A stretch of 64,000 nucleotides of DNA from CAXBNB01 sp040222275 (GCA_040222275.1 JAVKDJ010000061.1:1-64000); one strand, 5' to 3'; positions 8,024 to 17,810 are shown, counted from the first letter of the stretch. A program made the numbers and translations. Notes: a model not told the origin generated them from the letters alone.

Positions 8024-8029
8024 AATACT

Positions 8030-8350
8030 ATGGCTAATCCATCAATCGAAACAAGGGACATAGATTCGTTTTCTAAAACAACAGGAAACATCTACAAGTC
8101 GATAGCAATTGTTTCAAAAAGGTCGAGACAAATTTCGAGCAACATCAAAGAAGAATTGAGCGGTAAATTGGCAGAGTTCGCTTCTACAGTTGACAACCTG
8201 GAGGAAATCTTTGAAAATAGGGAGCAGATCGAAATTTCTAAGTTTTACGAAAGAATGCCAAAGCCTACTGCCGTGGCAATCGAAGAATTCCTTGAAAATA
8301 AGGTTTTATTCAGGGATGCCGAGAAAGAAGAAGGCGGAATTAACGTTTAA
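8030..8350 (+). CDS. rpoZ: DNA-directed RNA polymerase omega subunit (Bacteroidota form)
   Basis: Omega is the small RNA polymerase subunit that helps fold and hold the beta-prime subunit. The 106-residue sequence has the Bacteroidota arrangement: an N-terminal helix with GNIYKSIAIVSKRSRQI, matching the conserved N-Y-A-I-ARQI core of RpoZ, and a longer, acidic C-terminal part. It lies 6 bases after bamD and 18 bases before coaBC, an order common in this phylum. It has no signal peptide. Confidence 0.93.
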   Translation: MANPSIETRDIDSFSKTTGNIYKSIAIVSKRSRQISSNIKEELSGKLAEFASTVDNLEEIFENREQIEISKFYERMPKPTAVAIEEFLENKVLFRDAEKEEGGINV

Positions 8351-8368
8351 TTAGATAATTTTACCCTC

Positions 8369-9571
8369 ATGATAGAGGGAATAAAAATACTCATTGGTGT
8401 ATGCGGCAGCATTGCCGCATACAAATCAGCCTTACTTGTGCGCCTTTTGGTAAAGGAAGGGGCAGAAGTAAAGGTAGTAATGACCCCTTCTGCCACTGAA
8501 TTTATCACCCCCCTTACGCTATCCACCCTTTCAAAGAAGCCTGTTTCTATTGATTTCATCAAAGACAAACAAGGTCAGTGGGAAAACCATGTTGAGCTGG
8601 GGCTGTGGGCAGACCTCATGCTGATAGCACCAGCGAGTGCCAACACCATGGGCAAACTGGCCAATGGCATCTGCGACAATCTCCTGTCAGCAACATACCT
8701 ATCCGCAAGGTGTCCGGTCATATTTGCCCCGGCAATGGACCTGGACATGTACCAGCACCCGGCCACCATCGCCAATATCAAAAAACTTGAAGCATACGGC
8801 AATAGGATCTTAGACGCTGAACACGGGGAGTTGGCCAGTGGTCTTACCGGGCAGGGGCGCATGGCCGAACCTGAAAATATAATCGCCTCATTGCATACTT
8901 TTTTTGGTAAAAAAAAACGGTTTGAAGGCAAGACTGCTTTGGTCACCGCCGGCCCAACTTACGAGCAAATAGACCCGGTGAGGTTCATTGGAAACAACTC
9001 ATCCGGCAAAATGGGTGTGGCACTGGCTGAGTCATTGGCCAGCGAAGGGGCCAAAGTCCACCTGATTGGTGGCCCAGGGGTAAAACTTATTACCAGGGAA
9101 GGCATTACGGTGCACAATATTAAATCCGCTGACGACATGTATGCTTGTGTTAGCGAGCATTTCCAGCAATGCGATGTGGCCATCTTTGCCGCTGCAGTGT
9201 CTGATTACAAACCCGCCACTGTTGCCGGTCAAAAAATAAAAAAATCTGACAGCACGATGGATATTTCTCTGGTCAAAAACAAAGACATTGCGGCCGAGAT
9301 GGGAAAGTTGAAAAAAAATGGCCAGTTTACGGTTGGGTTTGCGCTGGAAACAGAAAATGAAGCATTGAATGCACAGGAAAAATTGAAGAAAAAGAATTTT
9401 GACATAATCGTCCTCAATTCCCTCAACGACAATGGGGCAGGTTTTTCTGTTGACACCAATAAAATCAGTATTTTCAGCGTTAGAAATGAACCTAGGCATT
9501 TTCCCCTCAAAAGTAAAAAAAAGGTAGCCGAGGACATAGTGGACAATATAAACGAACACATCAATGGGTAA
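8369..9571 (+). CDS. coaBC: Bifunctional phosphopantothenoylcysteine decarboxylase / phosphopantothenate-cysteine ligase
   Basis: This enzyme performs two consecutive steps of coenzyme A synthesis: CTP-dependent joining of cysteine to 4'-phosphopantothenate (CoaB) and FMN-dependent decarboxylation to phosphopantetheine (CoaC). The N-terminal half is the flavoprotein CoaC, with GVCGSIAAYK at about residue 10, the proton-relay histidine in NHVELGLWAD, the PASANTMGKLANG motif and the CDNLL cysteine. The PxMNxxMW motif is altered to PAMDLDMY. The C-terminal half is CoaB, with TAGPTYEQIDPVRFIGN and the conserved lysine in KKKNFDIIVLNS. Its length of 400 is normal. Its end overlaps the next gene by 8 bases. 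Confidence 0.97.
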   Translation: MIEGIKILIGVCGSIAAYKSALLVRLLVKEGAEVKVVMTPSATEFITPLTLSTLSKKPVSIDFIKDKQGQWENHVELGLWADLMLIAPASANTMGKLANGICDNLLSATYLSARCPVIFAPAMDLDMYQHPATIANIKKLEAYGNRILDAEHGELASGLTGQGRMAEPENIIASLHTFFGKKKRFEGKTALVTAGPTYEQIDPVRFIGNNSSGKMGVALAESLASEGAKVHLIGGPGVKLITREGITVHNIKSADDMYACVSEHFQQCDVAIFAAAVSDYKPATVAGQKIKKSDSTMDISLVKNKDIAAEMGKLKKNGQFTVGFALETENEALNAQEKLKKKNFDIIVLNSLNDNGAGFSVDTNKISIFSVRNEPRHFPLKSKKKVAEDIVDNINEHING

Positions 9572-10466
9572 AATTTTAGCTTCCGTTTGCACTGTCATCC
9601 TTTTGTCTTTTGGGTCCGCACTGGCACAAGAGCTAAACTGCAGGGTGAGCGTGGATGCCCGACAAATTCAATCGACCGAAAGAAGGATATTTGAAGACAT
9701 GGAAACGGCGTTCAGCCAGTTTATGAACAACCGTAAATGGACAGAAGATGAGTACGAGCTTGAAGAACGCATCAACTGCAATATCATTGTCACCCTGGAA
9801 TCCCAGCCTTCCATAGGAAATTTCAACGCTACAGTACAGGTATTGTCCGCCAGGCCAATCTATGGCTCAGCATACGAGTCTGTACTTTTGAACTTTGCAG
9901 ATCGCGACTGGGCCTTTGAGTACACCGAATCACAGCCTCTACAATACAACGACAACACTTTCATATCTAATATCACTTCGTTGCTGGCCTATTATGCCTA
10001 CCTCATTATAGGTTTCGATTACGATTCGTTCAGTAAAATGGGAGGGGATCCCTATTTCAACAAAGCATGGCAGGTAGTCAACAGTGCCCAGCAGTCCGGG
10101 TACACTGGATGGGACCAGTTCAATAGCATCAGGAACAGGTATTGGTTTGCTGAAAACATCATCAACAATCAATTAAAACCCCTAAGGGAATCCATCTATG
10201 ATTACCACAGAATAGGCATGGACCAACTGATCGAAAATCCGGATGAGGCCAGAAAGTCAATTTTGGGGACTTTGAAAGAAATTCAAAAAGTAAATAAGAT
10301 AAGACCCCGTTCTATCCTTACCATCTCTTTCATGGATGCCAAAGCCAAAGAAATTTCAAACATTTTTGCTGAAGGCAATTTATCCGACAGAAGGGAAGCC
10401 TATGCTGTTTTGCAGGAAATAGATCCCAGCAGGGGAAAAGAGTACGACAAAATAATCGGTAAGTGA
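9564..10466 (+). CDS. PorD-like (DUF4835) exported protein
   Basis: This 300-residue protein has a signal peptide (LLSFGSALAQ, cleavage at about residue 21). It begins inside the coaBC end, so it is translated from the same transcript. The order coaBC, this gene, recN is the usual Bacteroidota neighbourhood of the DUF4835 family, which has been associated with type IX secretion under the name PorD. Sequence cues are the N-terminal ELNCRVSVDARQIQSTERRIFEDME stretch and the NDNTFISNITSLLAYYAYLIIGFDYDSFS region. A secretion-related role comes from family knowledge and is not proved here. The presence of sorting-domain-like proteins elsewhere in the window agrees with it. Confidence 0.8.
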   Translation: MGKILASVCTVILLSFGSALAQELNCRVSVDARQIQSTERRIFEDMETAFSQFMNNRKWTEDEYELEERINCNIIVTLESQPSIGNFNATVQVLSARPIYGSAYESVLLNFADRDWAFEYTESQPLQYNDNTFISNITSLLAYYAYLIIGFDYDSFSKMGGDPYFNKAWQVVNSAQQSGYTGWDQFNSIRNRYWFAENIINNQLKPLRESIYDYHRIGMDQLIENPDEARKSILGTLKEIQKVNKIRPRSILTISFMDAKAKEISNIFAEGNLSDRREAYAVLQEIDPSRGKEYDKIIGK

Positions 10467-10588
10467 CATGCCCCATCGTAATTTTAACGACTCGTCCGTT
10501 TTATGGATTGCCCAAAACCAAACTGAAGGAAAAAGCTTATCTCCGCATTTCTAGTTGGTCAAAATAAAGGAAGTTCATTTGAAATCTT

Positions 10589-10596
10589 TATTTTTG
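10589..10596 (+). promoter_or_regulatory. Candidate -7 box of recN
   Basis: TATTTTTG matches TAnnTTTG, 32 bases before the recN start. The 162-base gap after the PorD-like gene suggests recN has its own promoter. Confidence 0.4.
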
Positions 10597-10628
10597 ATTT
10601 TCTTAAAATAAAATAGCTCTGCTGTAGG

Positions 10629-12281
10629 ATGCTCACTAACTTATCCATTAAAAACTATGCCCTCATTCGCGAATTGGAGATCGCACCGTCCCCTGCCCTG
10701 AACATCATTACAGGGGAAACAGGTGCAGGAAAATCCATCGTCCTGGGGGCAGTTGGGCTACTGTTGGGCAACAGGGCAGACACCAAAGCACTCTTGTCGG
10801 AAGACCAAAAATGCGTCATAGAGGGGGAATTCGAAATAGAGGGATACCAACTCCAACACGTTTTTGAAGAAGCCGATTTGGACTATGAGGAGCCGTCTAT
10901 CATCCGCAGGGAAATCAACCCCAACGGAAAGTCAAGGGCATTCATCAACGATGTGCCTACTACACTGGATGTGCTGAAAAAAATTGGATTGAGACTGCTC
11001 GACATCCACTCACAGAACGAAAGTATTGAAATTGCCAAAAAAGAAGCGAGGCTGAATATCCTCGACGACTATGCCCAGGTCAGCGGGCTTAGGGAAACGT
11101 ATCATCGGGCTTATCTCGATTTTAAAAAATCAGAAAAGGCACTGGACAACCTGAAAAACAAGCAAGAAAAGCTCAACAGGGAAGAAGACTACAACAGCTT
11201 TCTGTTGGATGAGTTGGCCAAAGCAGCGTTGAAAGCGGGGGAACAGGAAGAACTCGAAAGTGAACTCAAAATCCTCGACAATTCTGAAGACATCAAATTG
11301 AAGCTCGCCCAAATCGTGGGTGAATTTCAGGATAACGATTTCGCAGTTTCTGACAGGCTGATGGAAATGAACAACCTGCTGAGAAGTACAGCCAGCTTTT
11401 CTTCAGAACTGGAGGGCCTCAACGAACGGTTTACTTCTTCGGTCACCGAATTGAAAGACATAGTCAATGCCCTTGGGGATGTCCTGGAATCTGTAGAACA
11501 CGACCCACAAAGAATAGATGAAGTCAACCAGCGGTTGGGGTTGATCTACCAGCTACAACAAAAACACCAGGTATTGGATGTGGAAGGTTTGTTGGAAATA
11601 CAGGGCACCCTGGAAGAGAAGGCCCTGGCCAGCCAGAACCTGGACGAAGAAATCAAAAAACAGCAACGGTTGTTCGAAGAATCCCAAAAACAACTCCTTT
11701 CACTTGCAGACAAATTGTCTGCGAAAAGAATAGCTATGTTGGGCAAATTCTCTGATGATGTCAACCAACTGCTGGGTTATGTAGGCATGCCAGACGGTCG
11801 GTTACAACTGAGCCATAAGCCCATAGAACCGTCAACGAGCGGAAAGGACGAGATAGAGATGTTGTTTTCGGCGAACAAGGGAATCAGTCCACAGCCTGTG
11901 GCAAAGGTGGCATCCGGGGGTGAATTTTCCAGGTTAATGCTTTGCATCAAATATTTGCTGGCCACAAAGACCGCCATGCCTACCATCATCTTTGACGAAA
12001 TCGACACTGGGGTTTCTGGTGAAATCGCCAAAAAGATGGCCCTGATGATGAAAAAAATGTCACAAAGGCATCAGGTAATAGCCATCAGCCACTTGCCCCA
12101 AATTGCCGCCAAAGGAGACACCCATTATTTTGTCTATAAAAACAACAATTCTGAAACGACGGAAAGTTTTATCAAAAAACTGGACAACAATGGCCATGTT
12201 TTGGAAATAGCCAAGATGCTTGGTGGTGAAAACCCCACGGAAGCGGCTTTGAAAAACGCCAGGGAGCTAATTGAAAAATAG
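10629..12281 (+). CDS. recN: DNA repair protein RecN
   Basis: RecN is an SMC-like ATPase that acts in double-strand-break repair. The 550-residue protein starts with the typical MLTNLSIKNYALI and has Walker A GETGAGKS at residues 29-36. A long coiled coil covers roughly residues 160-370. The C-terminal ATPase half includes the signature region ASGGEFSRLMLCIKYLL, Walker B TIIFDEIDTGVSG and the SHLPQIAA loop. All motifs expected of the family are present and the length is normal. No SOS-type operator is recognisable upstream. Confidence 0.97.
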   Translation: MLTNLSIKNYALIRELEIAPSPALNIITGETGAGKSIVLGAVGLLLGNRADTKALLSEDQKCVIEGEFEIEGYQLQHVFEEADLDYEEPSIIRREINPNGKSRAFINDVPTTLDVLKKIGLRLLDIHSQNESIEIAKKEARLNILDDYAQVSGLRETYHRAYLDFKKSEKALDNLKNKQEKLNREEDYNSFLLDELAKAALKAGEQEELESELKILDNSEDIKLKLAQIVGEFQDNDFAVSDRLMEMNNLLRSTASFSSELEGLNERFTSSVTELKDIVNALGDVLESVEHDPQRIDEVNQRLGLIYQLQQKHQVLDVEGLLEIQGTLEEKALASQNLDEEIKKQQRLFEESQKQLLSLADKLSAKRIAMLGKFSDDVNQLLGYVGMPDGRLQLSHKPIEPSTSGKDEIEMLFSANKGISPQPVAKVASGGEFSRLMLCIKYLLATKTAMPTIIFDEIDTGVSGEIAKKMALMMKKMSQRHQVIAISHLPQIAAKGDTHYFVYKNNNSETTESFIKKLDNNGHVLEIAKMLGGENPTEAALKNARELIEK

Positions 12282-12341
12282 GCCTGGGTTTGATCAACCC
12301 ACCTGTGCGGATCAATTGGCTTAACATATTTGCCCCTTTGA

Positions 12342-12357
12342 TTTAAATCGATTTAAA
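12342..12357. promoter_or_regulatory. Perfect 16-bp palindrome before the PIG-L gene
   Basis: TTTAAATCGATTTAAA is a perfect palindrome ending 3 bases before the ATG at 12361. Its position suggests an operator or translational control site, but it is A/T-rich and could occur by chance. Confidence 0.3.
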
Positions 12358-12360
12358 CCT

Positions 12361-13230
12361 ATGAAAAATTTACTGACCTGCACATTCTTGTTGTTCTGCA
12401 TACTGACTGCCAACGCCCAAACAACACCCATCAATGTAATTGTATTTGGTGCCCACCCTGACGATTGTGATATTGATGCTGGGGGAACAGCCATTTTATT
12501 CGCAAAAATGGGCCATAAGGTAAAGTTTGTTTCCCTTACCAATGGTGATGCCGGACATCATGAAATGGGCGGTGGGGAACTGGCCAGAAGGAGGATGGCT
12601 GAAGCCAAAGAAGCAGGGAAAAGGTTTGGGGTGCAATACACTGTATTGGACAATCATGACGGGGAACTGATGCCTACCCTGGAAAACAGGCTAAAGGTGA
12701 TCAGGGAAATCAGAAAATGGAACGCTGATATTGTGATTGCGCCAAGGCCCAACGACTATCATCCAGACCACAGATATACAGGTATTTTGGTACAAGATGC
12801 CGCCTACATGGTGATCGTGCCGAATGTAGCTCCCGATGTGCCTCCACTCAAAAAAAACCCCGTGTTTCTCTATTCAGAGGATGGCTTTCAAAAGCCTAAC
12901 CCGTTCGAACCAGACATAGCAGTGATCATCGATGAGGTATTCGACCAAAAGGTCAATGCCATGGCAGCCCATGAGTCACAATTCTTCGAGTGGCTCCCCT
13001 GGACTATGGGAGCTCTGGACAAGGTGCCCGATGACAAGAAGGCGCGGCTGGAATACCTGGCCAAATGGAGGTCAAAGAAACCAAACGAAAGCACATTGCA
13101 ATGTTTGGTGAAGTGGTATGGGGCCAAAGGCCCCAGTGCAAAGCATGTAGAAGGTTTCGAAATTTGCGAGTATGGGAAACAGCCTTCTGAGGAGGAGATC
13201 AGGAAACTTTTCCCCATGTTAGGAAACTAG
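12361..13230 (+). CDS. Exported PIG-L family deacetylase
   Basis: PIG-L/LmbE proteins are zinc-dependent de-N-acetylases of N-acetylglucosamine-containing substrates. The 289-residue protein has a signal peptide (ending TANAQ at about residue 20). The first zinc motif is GAHPDDCDIDAGGT at about residues 31-44, and the second zinc histidine lies in PNDYHPDHRYTG at about residue 140. The HPDD aspartate is the expected general base. Export implies the substrate is an extracellular or periplasmic glycan or glycoside, not a cytoplasmic thiol precursor. The gene ends 5 bases before the convergent TonB-type receptor gene. The actual substrate cannot be read from the sequence. Confidence 0.9.
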   Translation: MKNLLTCTFLLFCILTANAQTTPINVIVFGAHPDDCDIDAGGTAILFAKMGHKVKFVSLTNGDAGHHEMGGGELARRRMAEAKEAGKRFGVQYTVLDNHDGELMPTLENRLKVIREIRKWNADIVIAPRPNDYHPDHRYTGILVQDAAYMVIVPNVAPDVPPLKKNPVFLYSEDGFQKPNPFEPDIAVIIDEVFDQKVNAMAAHESQFFEWLPWTMGALDKVPDDKKARLEYLAKWRSKKPNESTLQCLVKWYGAKGPSAKHVEGFEICEYGKQPSEEEIRKLFPMLGN

Positions 13231-13235
13231 CATTC

Positions 13236-15653
13236 CTAAATTTTGTACTTGAACCCTATTCTCAGTACCTGGGTTTCGTAGTTGTTTTCATAGCGCGCAG
13301 AAAAATCAGAACCCTGAAGATCCTGCCTGATGCCGAAATTTTGAAAGACATCACTTACCGAAAAACTCACTTCTCCTCTTTCAAAGGTTTTCTTTAACCC
13401 CAAATCAACAGAGGACCTGGACAACTGCCTCCCCTGAGGTATATTTTTTGGGGCATAATAGAGCGTAGTAATCTGCGCCTGCACACTCCCGGACAGAAAA
13501 AACAACCCGTTTACCTTAAAGTCCCATGTGTTGTCGTCAGACGCTTCCAAAGTATAAGGCCTTACATAAGGAAAGAGCATCGTTCCCTGATAGGCTTCTA
13601 TTTCGTTCTGATACCAGTTGAAACTCCCGGACAACTTACCTATATCGGCTATGTCCTGGGTAAGCAGTAGCTCAACGCCTGTATTGGTGGCCCGACCGGT
13701 GTTTTGATATATTTTATTGATGATGTCGTACTCCGAGGAGTTGGAATCGATCCCATAGATGCGCATAAACGGATCGGTAATGATCCTGCGGAAACCTGCC
13801 AGATAAACAGAGCCAGTCGTCCAGATATATTTATAGGCCAATTCGAAAGATTCCGTGAATTGGGGCCTCAGGTAAGGATTGCCAACTTTTAGCAATTCGG
13901 GATCATCATACTTTGGAAACACCCTTAGCTCCGGCTCTCCAGGCCTGTCAACCCTGCGGTTGTAAAATGCTGATACCCTGTTGGTGTTATCCAGCTTGAG
14001 TGTAAGCCTGACATTCGGGAAAAGCTTGAAGTAATCGTAGGCATCATCGTTGGGATAATACCCGTTTTCGGATGATAAATTGTAAAAAACATCGGTATGC
14101 TCAGCCCTAATCCCACCTTCTATATCGAAATCATGCCTTTCCAATATGTAGTTGATATATACCGCGTATAGGTTCTCTCCCCATTTGGACCAATCACCCA
14201 AATCCGGGTAGATGATCGATTGATCACCTGGCTCTATTAAATATTCCACTGGCAACCTTCTGAAACGAAGTTTTGTCCCCGACTCCAGCCTGCCCCTTCT
14301 CAGAGGTTTTGTATAATCCACTCCAAATGTAGCCGTATGTTCCGTGGCTATTATATGGGTGAGGTCTTTTCCTATGCGAACTTCTGAGCTGTCATTCAGT
14401 GAGTAAGTTTCATCTTCCCAACCCTTAGTGTATTGCAAGCTCGCATCCAGTTCGTGCCCCGGTTGCTCGAACTGATGCTTTAAATTCAACAGGTAATTCA
14501 TATAACCGGTCACCTCCTCTTCGTTCCAGGCCCAGTATCTATACCTCCTGTTGTTGAGCTGATTGATATACGCCACCTGCGAAGTATCGGTATGTACCTC
14601 GTAATCGTAGATTCCCGAAAAAGTCAAGACATCTTTTTCGCCCAGACTCCAATCCATACCGCCATTGATAATATAATGGGTCTGTGTTCGGTTTTCAGGC
14701 ACTTGAGATGCCGTCACCCTGCCATCGTTGTATTTCCTGAAGGTAAATTCGTTGTTGGGCAGGTGTTTTTGAAAAATGACTTGAGATTGGAGGAAGTAGT
14801 TGACCTTGGGGGTTTTGTAATTGAAATTCAGGCTGGGAATCAATTTGGAGTTGCCTGAATAGCTCCCAAGGTCGGTGGGGTTGTCAGGCCGCTGTTTAGA
14901 TAAAGCGCCAATGCCATACGCCATGCCTACATCCCCATTGAGACCGCTTTCCTTTTCTTTTTTATAAATAATGTTCACAATACCCGCCAGTCCCGAAGCA
15001 TCATATTTCGAAGACGGGTTGTTGATAATCTCAATCCGTTCAATATTTGCAGCCGGGATATTGTCCAGGGATTTCTGGTTGCCGAATCCCGTAAGGCTCG
15101 ACTGCTTTCCGTCGATGAGCACAGCTACTTTGTCACTGCCCCTGAGTATTATTTTTCCTTCCTGGCTCACGGTAACACCGGGCATGGTTTTCATCACGTC
15201 CAGCACTGTGCCCCCGGATTGTGCCACATTTTCGTCCATATCAAACGTCTTGGCATCCATGCCAGAGGACAGCATTTCCTTATTGGCCTCTACTACCACT
15301 TCTTCCAACTCCTGACCAGAAGCGATCAACCCAATGCTCCCTATATCAAAAAAATTGTTCAACTCCCCTATTAAAAGGGGCTGTTTGGCTGTCTCATATC
15401 CCACAAAGGTAAAAGTCAATTCATACTCCCCTCTTTCAACACCGCTTATGGTGAACCTCCCTTCCTCATTGGCTATGGCACCACCCAGATGGGAACCATC
15501 GCTGGCCGAACCAAGCAATACCGAGGTGAATGGCAATGGCTCTCCGGTATCTTTGTCAACTATACGTCCGGACACAGTTGCCAACTTTTGACCCAACAGT
15601 ATGCCAGTGAAAGCAAAGGCAAAACATACTAACAACAGGCATTTCTTTTTCAT
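13236..15653 (-). CDS. TonB-type outer-membrane beta-barrel with carboxypeptidase-like N-terminal domain
   Basis: This 805-residue outer-membrane protein has a signal peptide (residues 1-21). An N-terminal CarboxypepD_reg-like beta-sandwich follows (TVSGRIVDKDTGEPLPFTSVLLG, about residues 25-115). Next is a plug domain (DVMKTMPGVTVSQEGKI and IERIEIINNPSSKYDASG, about 140-230) and then a long beta-barrel of the OMP_b-brl_3 type, ending in an aromatic/basic strand (QVLRIGFKYKI). Such proteins import or assemble ligands at the outer membrane, and no SusD partner is nearby. The ligand is unknown. The neighbouring exported PIG-L enzyme is convergent and so not co-transcribed. Confidence 0.88.
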   Translation of the reverse strand: MKKKCLLLVCFAFAFTGILLGQKLATVSGRIVDKDTGEPLPFTSVLLGSASDGSHLGGAIANEEGRFTISGVERGEYELTFTFVGYETAKQPLLIGELNNFFDIGSIGLIASGQELEEVVVEANKEMLSSGMDAKTFDMDENVAQSGGTVLDVMKTMPGVTVSQEGKIILRGSDKVAVLIDGKQSSLTGFGNQKSLDNIPAANIERIEIINNPSSKYDASGLAGIVNIIYKKEKESGLNGDVGMAYGIGALSKQRPDNPTDLGSYSGNSKLIPSLNFNYKTPKVNYFLQSQVIFQKHLPNNEFTFRKYNDGRVTASQVPENRTQTHYIINGGMDWSLGEKDVLTFSGIYDYEVHTDTSQVAYINQLNNRRYRYWAWNEEEVTGYMNYLLNLKHQFEQPGHELDASLQYTKGWEDETYSLNDSSEVRIGKDLTHIIATEHTATFGVDYTKPLRRGRLESGTKLRFRRLPVEYLIEPGDQSIIYPDLGDWSKWGENLYAVYINYILERHDFDIEGGIRAEHTDVFYNLSSENGYYPNDDAYDYFKLFPNVRLTLKLDNTNRVSAFYNRRVDRPGEPELRVFPKYDDPELLKVGNPYLRPQFTESFELAYKYIWTTGSVYLAGFRRIITDPFMRIYGIDSNSSEYDIINKIYQNTGRATNTGVELLLTQDIADIGKLSGSFNWYQNEIEAYQGTMLFPYVRPYTLEASDDNTWDFKVNGLFFLSGSVQAQITTLYYAPKNIPQGRQLSRSSVDLGLKKTFERGEVSFSVSDVFQNFGIRQDLQGSDFSARYENNYETQVLRIGFKYKI

Positions 15654-15836
15654 TGTAAAATAGACTTGGTTTCAAACAAAGGTGCAATGGTAATTAAGAA
15701 TATGTTTAATCAACCTGGGTTAGTAGCAAAATACCGTTTCCGGTACGTCAAATTTATGGCATATTTTGATAACTAAAAGGCCACCGTATCGGGACCGTCA
15801 TATTCTGAAAAGCAAATACTTACTTTTCGAAGAATG

Positions 15837-16556
15837 TTAGAAAAAATAAGTGATCACCAAAATCTGGTCAAAAGAAAGCTGGTTAACAAAATTCAACCCG
15901 AAATTATTTTGATCGTAGGAATCTTCAGTAATTTCACCATTCGATTCCCGCTTGTATTTTTGGCGTTCCAAAGTTTTACTGGCAAACACATTTCCGAGAT
16001 TGGCTTCAAGTGCAAATTTTTTCGCAATGAAATAGTATAACCCAAGACTGCACCCCAATGAAACAGTATGGTCTTTAGCTGATGAGGACCAATCAAGGGT
16101 TTCTGAGCCTCCAGAGATGTTAAAACTCCCTTCATCGGAAAAACCATATCTGTATCCTAGTGAGGGGTTTAAGAAGGCACCAAATTTATCATTTATTGGG
16201 TAGTATTTTCTTATGAAGAAAGAAAAGCCAATTCCTTTTCTTTTGCGCTCAGACACTCTATTTGGAACACCATTGTTGTTATATGTTATTTTATTATTTG
16301 TATATGATGTATTGAGCTGGAAACCAATAGCGGTTCCATCTTTCACAAACTTGCCCACGTAAGGAGAAAACGAGAATATTAAATTATCCTGATCAGTACC
16401 ATTACCAGGGATCACATTGTTAGACCTGTCTGAAGTATTGAAATTAATACCGCCTCCGAGGAGGCGTTTTCCAGAAGATATAGATTCTTGGGCAAGAGAT
16501 TGGTGGCATGAAAAAAGAAAACCTACCAAAAGAATGATAATGGATCGTGCTAGCAT
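15837..16556 (-). CDS. Outer-membrane beta-barrel protein (small)
   Basis: This 239-residue exported protein has a signal peptide (residues 1-22, ending SLAQ). The rest shows alternating hydrophobic strands and ends in an aromatic-rich strand (QILVITYFF), as expected for an 8-10-strand barrel of the OmpA/OmpW-like outer-membrane superfamily. Strand pairs such as FSPYVGKFVKDGTAIGFQLN and AFLNPSLGYRYGFS support this. No catalytic or ligand motif is visible. It sits alone on the minus strand with no obvious operon partner. Function unknown. Confidence 0.75.
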   Translation of the reverse strand: MLARSIIILLVGFLFSCHQSLAQESISSGKRLLGGGINFNTSDRSNNVIPGNGTDQDNLIFSFSPYVGKFVKDGTAIGFQLNTSYTNNKITYNNNGVPNRVSERKRKGIGFSFFIRKYYPINDKFGAFLNPSLGYRYGFSDEGSFNISGGSETLDWSSSAKDHTVSLGCSLGLYYFIAKKFALEANLGNVFASKTLERQKYKRESNGEITEDSYDQNNFGLNFVNQLSFDQILVITYFF

Positions 16557-16669
16557 AGTTTGTTTTTTTCAGAAATAACAAATTCTATGCCATGAAAAAG
16601 TACAAAGAGAGGAGTGAAGCACCAATAAAAAACGACTCAAGCAGAAAAAATACTAAGCCATCTTTTTTA

Positions 16670-17746
16670 CTAATCATCGTGACGCAAACCATATTCCGAT
16701 AAAATAACAGACCAGTCTCGGCTTTCTGTAACCTTCAATAATTCATTGGAAATCCGCTCCACCACTTCTCGGCTCAGGCCCTCAGAAAACCCTAAGGCAT
16801 ACATCTGTTGGTTGTACGAAATGGGCAGCACTTCATAGGGGGTACTTTCTTCACTGCGAACGTAGTACTGCAAAGGAGGATTGTCATAAGCAATGGCGTC
16901 TATCTCTTTGGCCGATAAACCCTTGATTGCCTCCCGGGTATTTTTATATGACTTAACGTTGTTGAAAAAATTGTCACTCAACCATTTTTCTGTTGCTGAT
17001 TTGCCTATGGTACCCAACTTCTTTTCTTTGAAATCGGAAATATGGTCAAAAGTCCATCCTAGCTGGCTCACTGTAAGTGAAGATGTGATAGCCGCCATAA
17101 AACCTGATATAATCATTATGGCTACAAACATCCAAACCAAAGCCACTACCTTACCTCCGGCGGTCCTTGGGGATTTGTCACCATACCCAACGGTGGTCAT
17201 GGTAACGGCCGACCACCATATACCATCCCAAATGCCCTGCACGCCTGAACCAAATTCGTCATTGTTCTTTCTTTTTTCAAAAAGCCATAATAAAAAGCCA
17301 AAAGCCGAAATGATAATCAACAGAGCACCGATGGCCTTTATAAATCCAACATTTAGAAATGACCCCAAAAAGAGAAGTACTTTTTGGGTTGACCCAACTG
17401 TAGGGATTAATATGGAAGAATTGGCCACATAATAGGGGGGTGAAAAATCTATCAATCCGCTTCTTTCTTTGGTAATGGTAAGCGGTACTATACTCAGGTC
17501 AATCCCGCCTTGCGCCATACTTTCCACCAAGCCGTTGAGCGGCACTTCGACCAATTTATGCGGGACTGGATACTCAGCTAATATTTTTTCCCAAAGCCAA
17601 ACACTCACCCCCTGCAAGTGCCCGTTTTGCTCATAAATAAACGGTGCAGTCTTATAATACCCTACACGCAAGGTGTCCTGCGGTTGCCCCCAGGAATACT
17701 GGTGAACAAATAGGACTGGAATAATAAGGAAGAACTTCCATCTCAT
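16670..17746 (-). CDS. Glutamate-receptor-like ligand-gated potassium channel (GluR0 type)
   Basis: The architecture is that of the cyanobacterial receptor channel GluR0: half of a periplasmic-binding domain, a potassium-channel pore, then the other half of the binding domain. Numbered from the ATG at 17746 (358 residues): signal peptide 1-21, ending SWGQ; S1 lobe about 25-125; first membrane helix about 137-156; pore loop with selectivity filter TVGYGD at 185-190; second membrane helix about 200-222; S2 lobe about 240-355. S1 contains TKERSGLIDFSPPYY, whose R95 is where amino-acid-binding domains hold the ligand carboxylate. S2 has D288 in AIAYDNPP, where the ligand amino group is usually held. 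The frame is open 12 codons further upstream, but the inner ATG gives the signal peptide. The ligand is probably an amino acid; glutamate is not proved. Confidence 0.9.
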   Translation of the reverse strand: MRWKFFLIIPVLFVHQYSWGQPQDTLRVGYYKTAPFIYEQNGHLQGVSVWLWEKILAEYPVPHKLVEVPLNGLVESMAQGGIDLSIVPLTITKERSGLIDFSPPYYVANSSILIPTVGSTQKVLLFLGSFLNVGFIKAIGALLIIISAFGFLLWLFEKRKNNDEFGSGVQGIWDGIWWSAVTMTTVGYGDKSPRTAGGKVVALVWMFVAIMIISGFMAAITSSLTVSQLGWTFDHISDFKEKKLGTIGKSATEKWLSDNFFNNVKSYKNTREAIKGLSAKEIDAIAYDNPPLQYYVRSEESTPYEVLPISYNQQMYALGFSEGLSREVVERISNELLKVTESRDWSVILSEYGLRHDD

Positions 17747-17810
17747 AATAGGCCAGGTAATTTCTAGTTGCTGTAAGCGCAAAATAAAAAACCTGAATAA
17801 TCAGGTCAAA

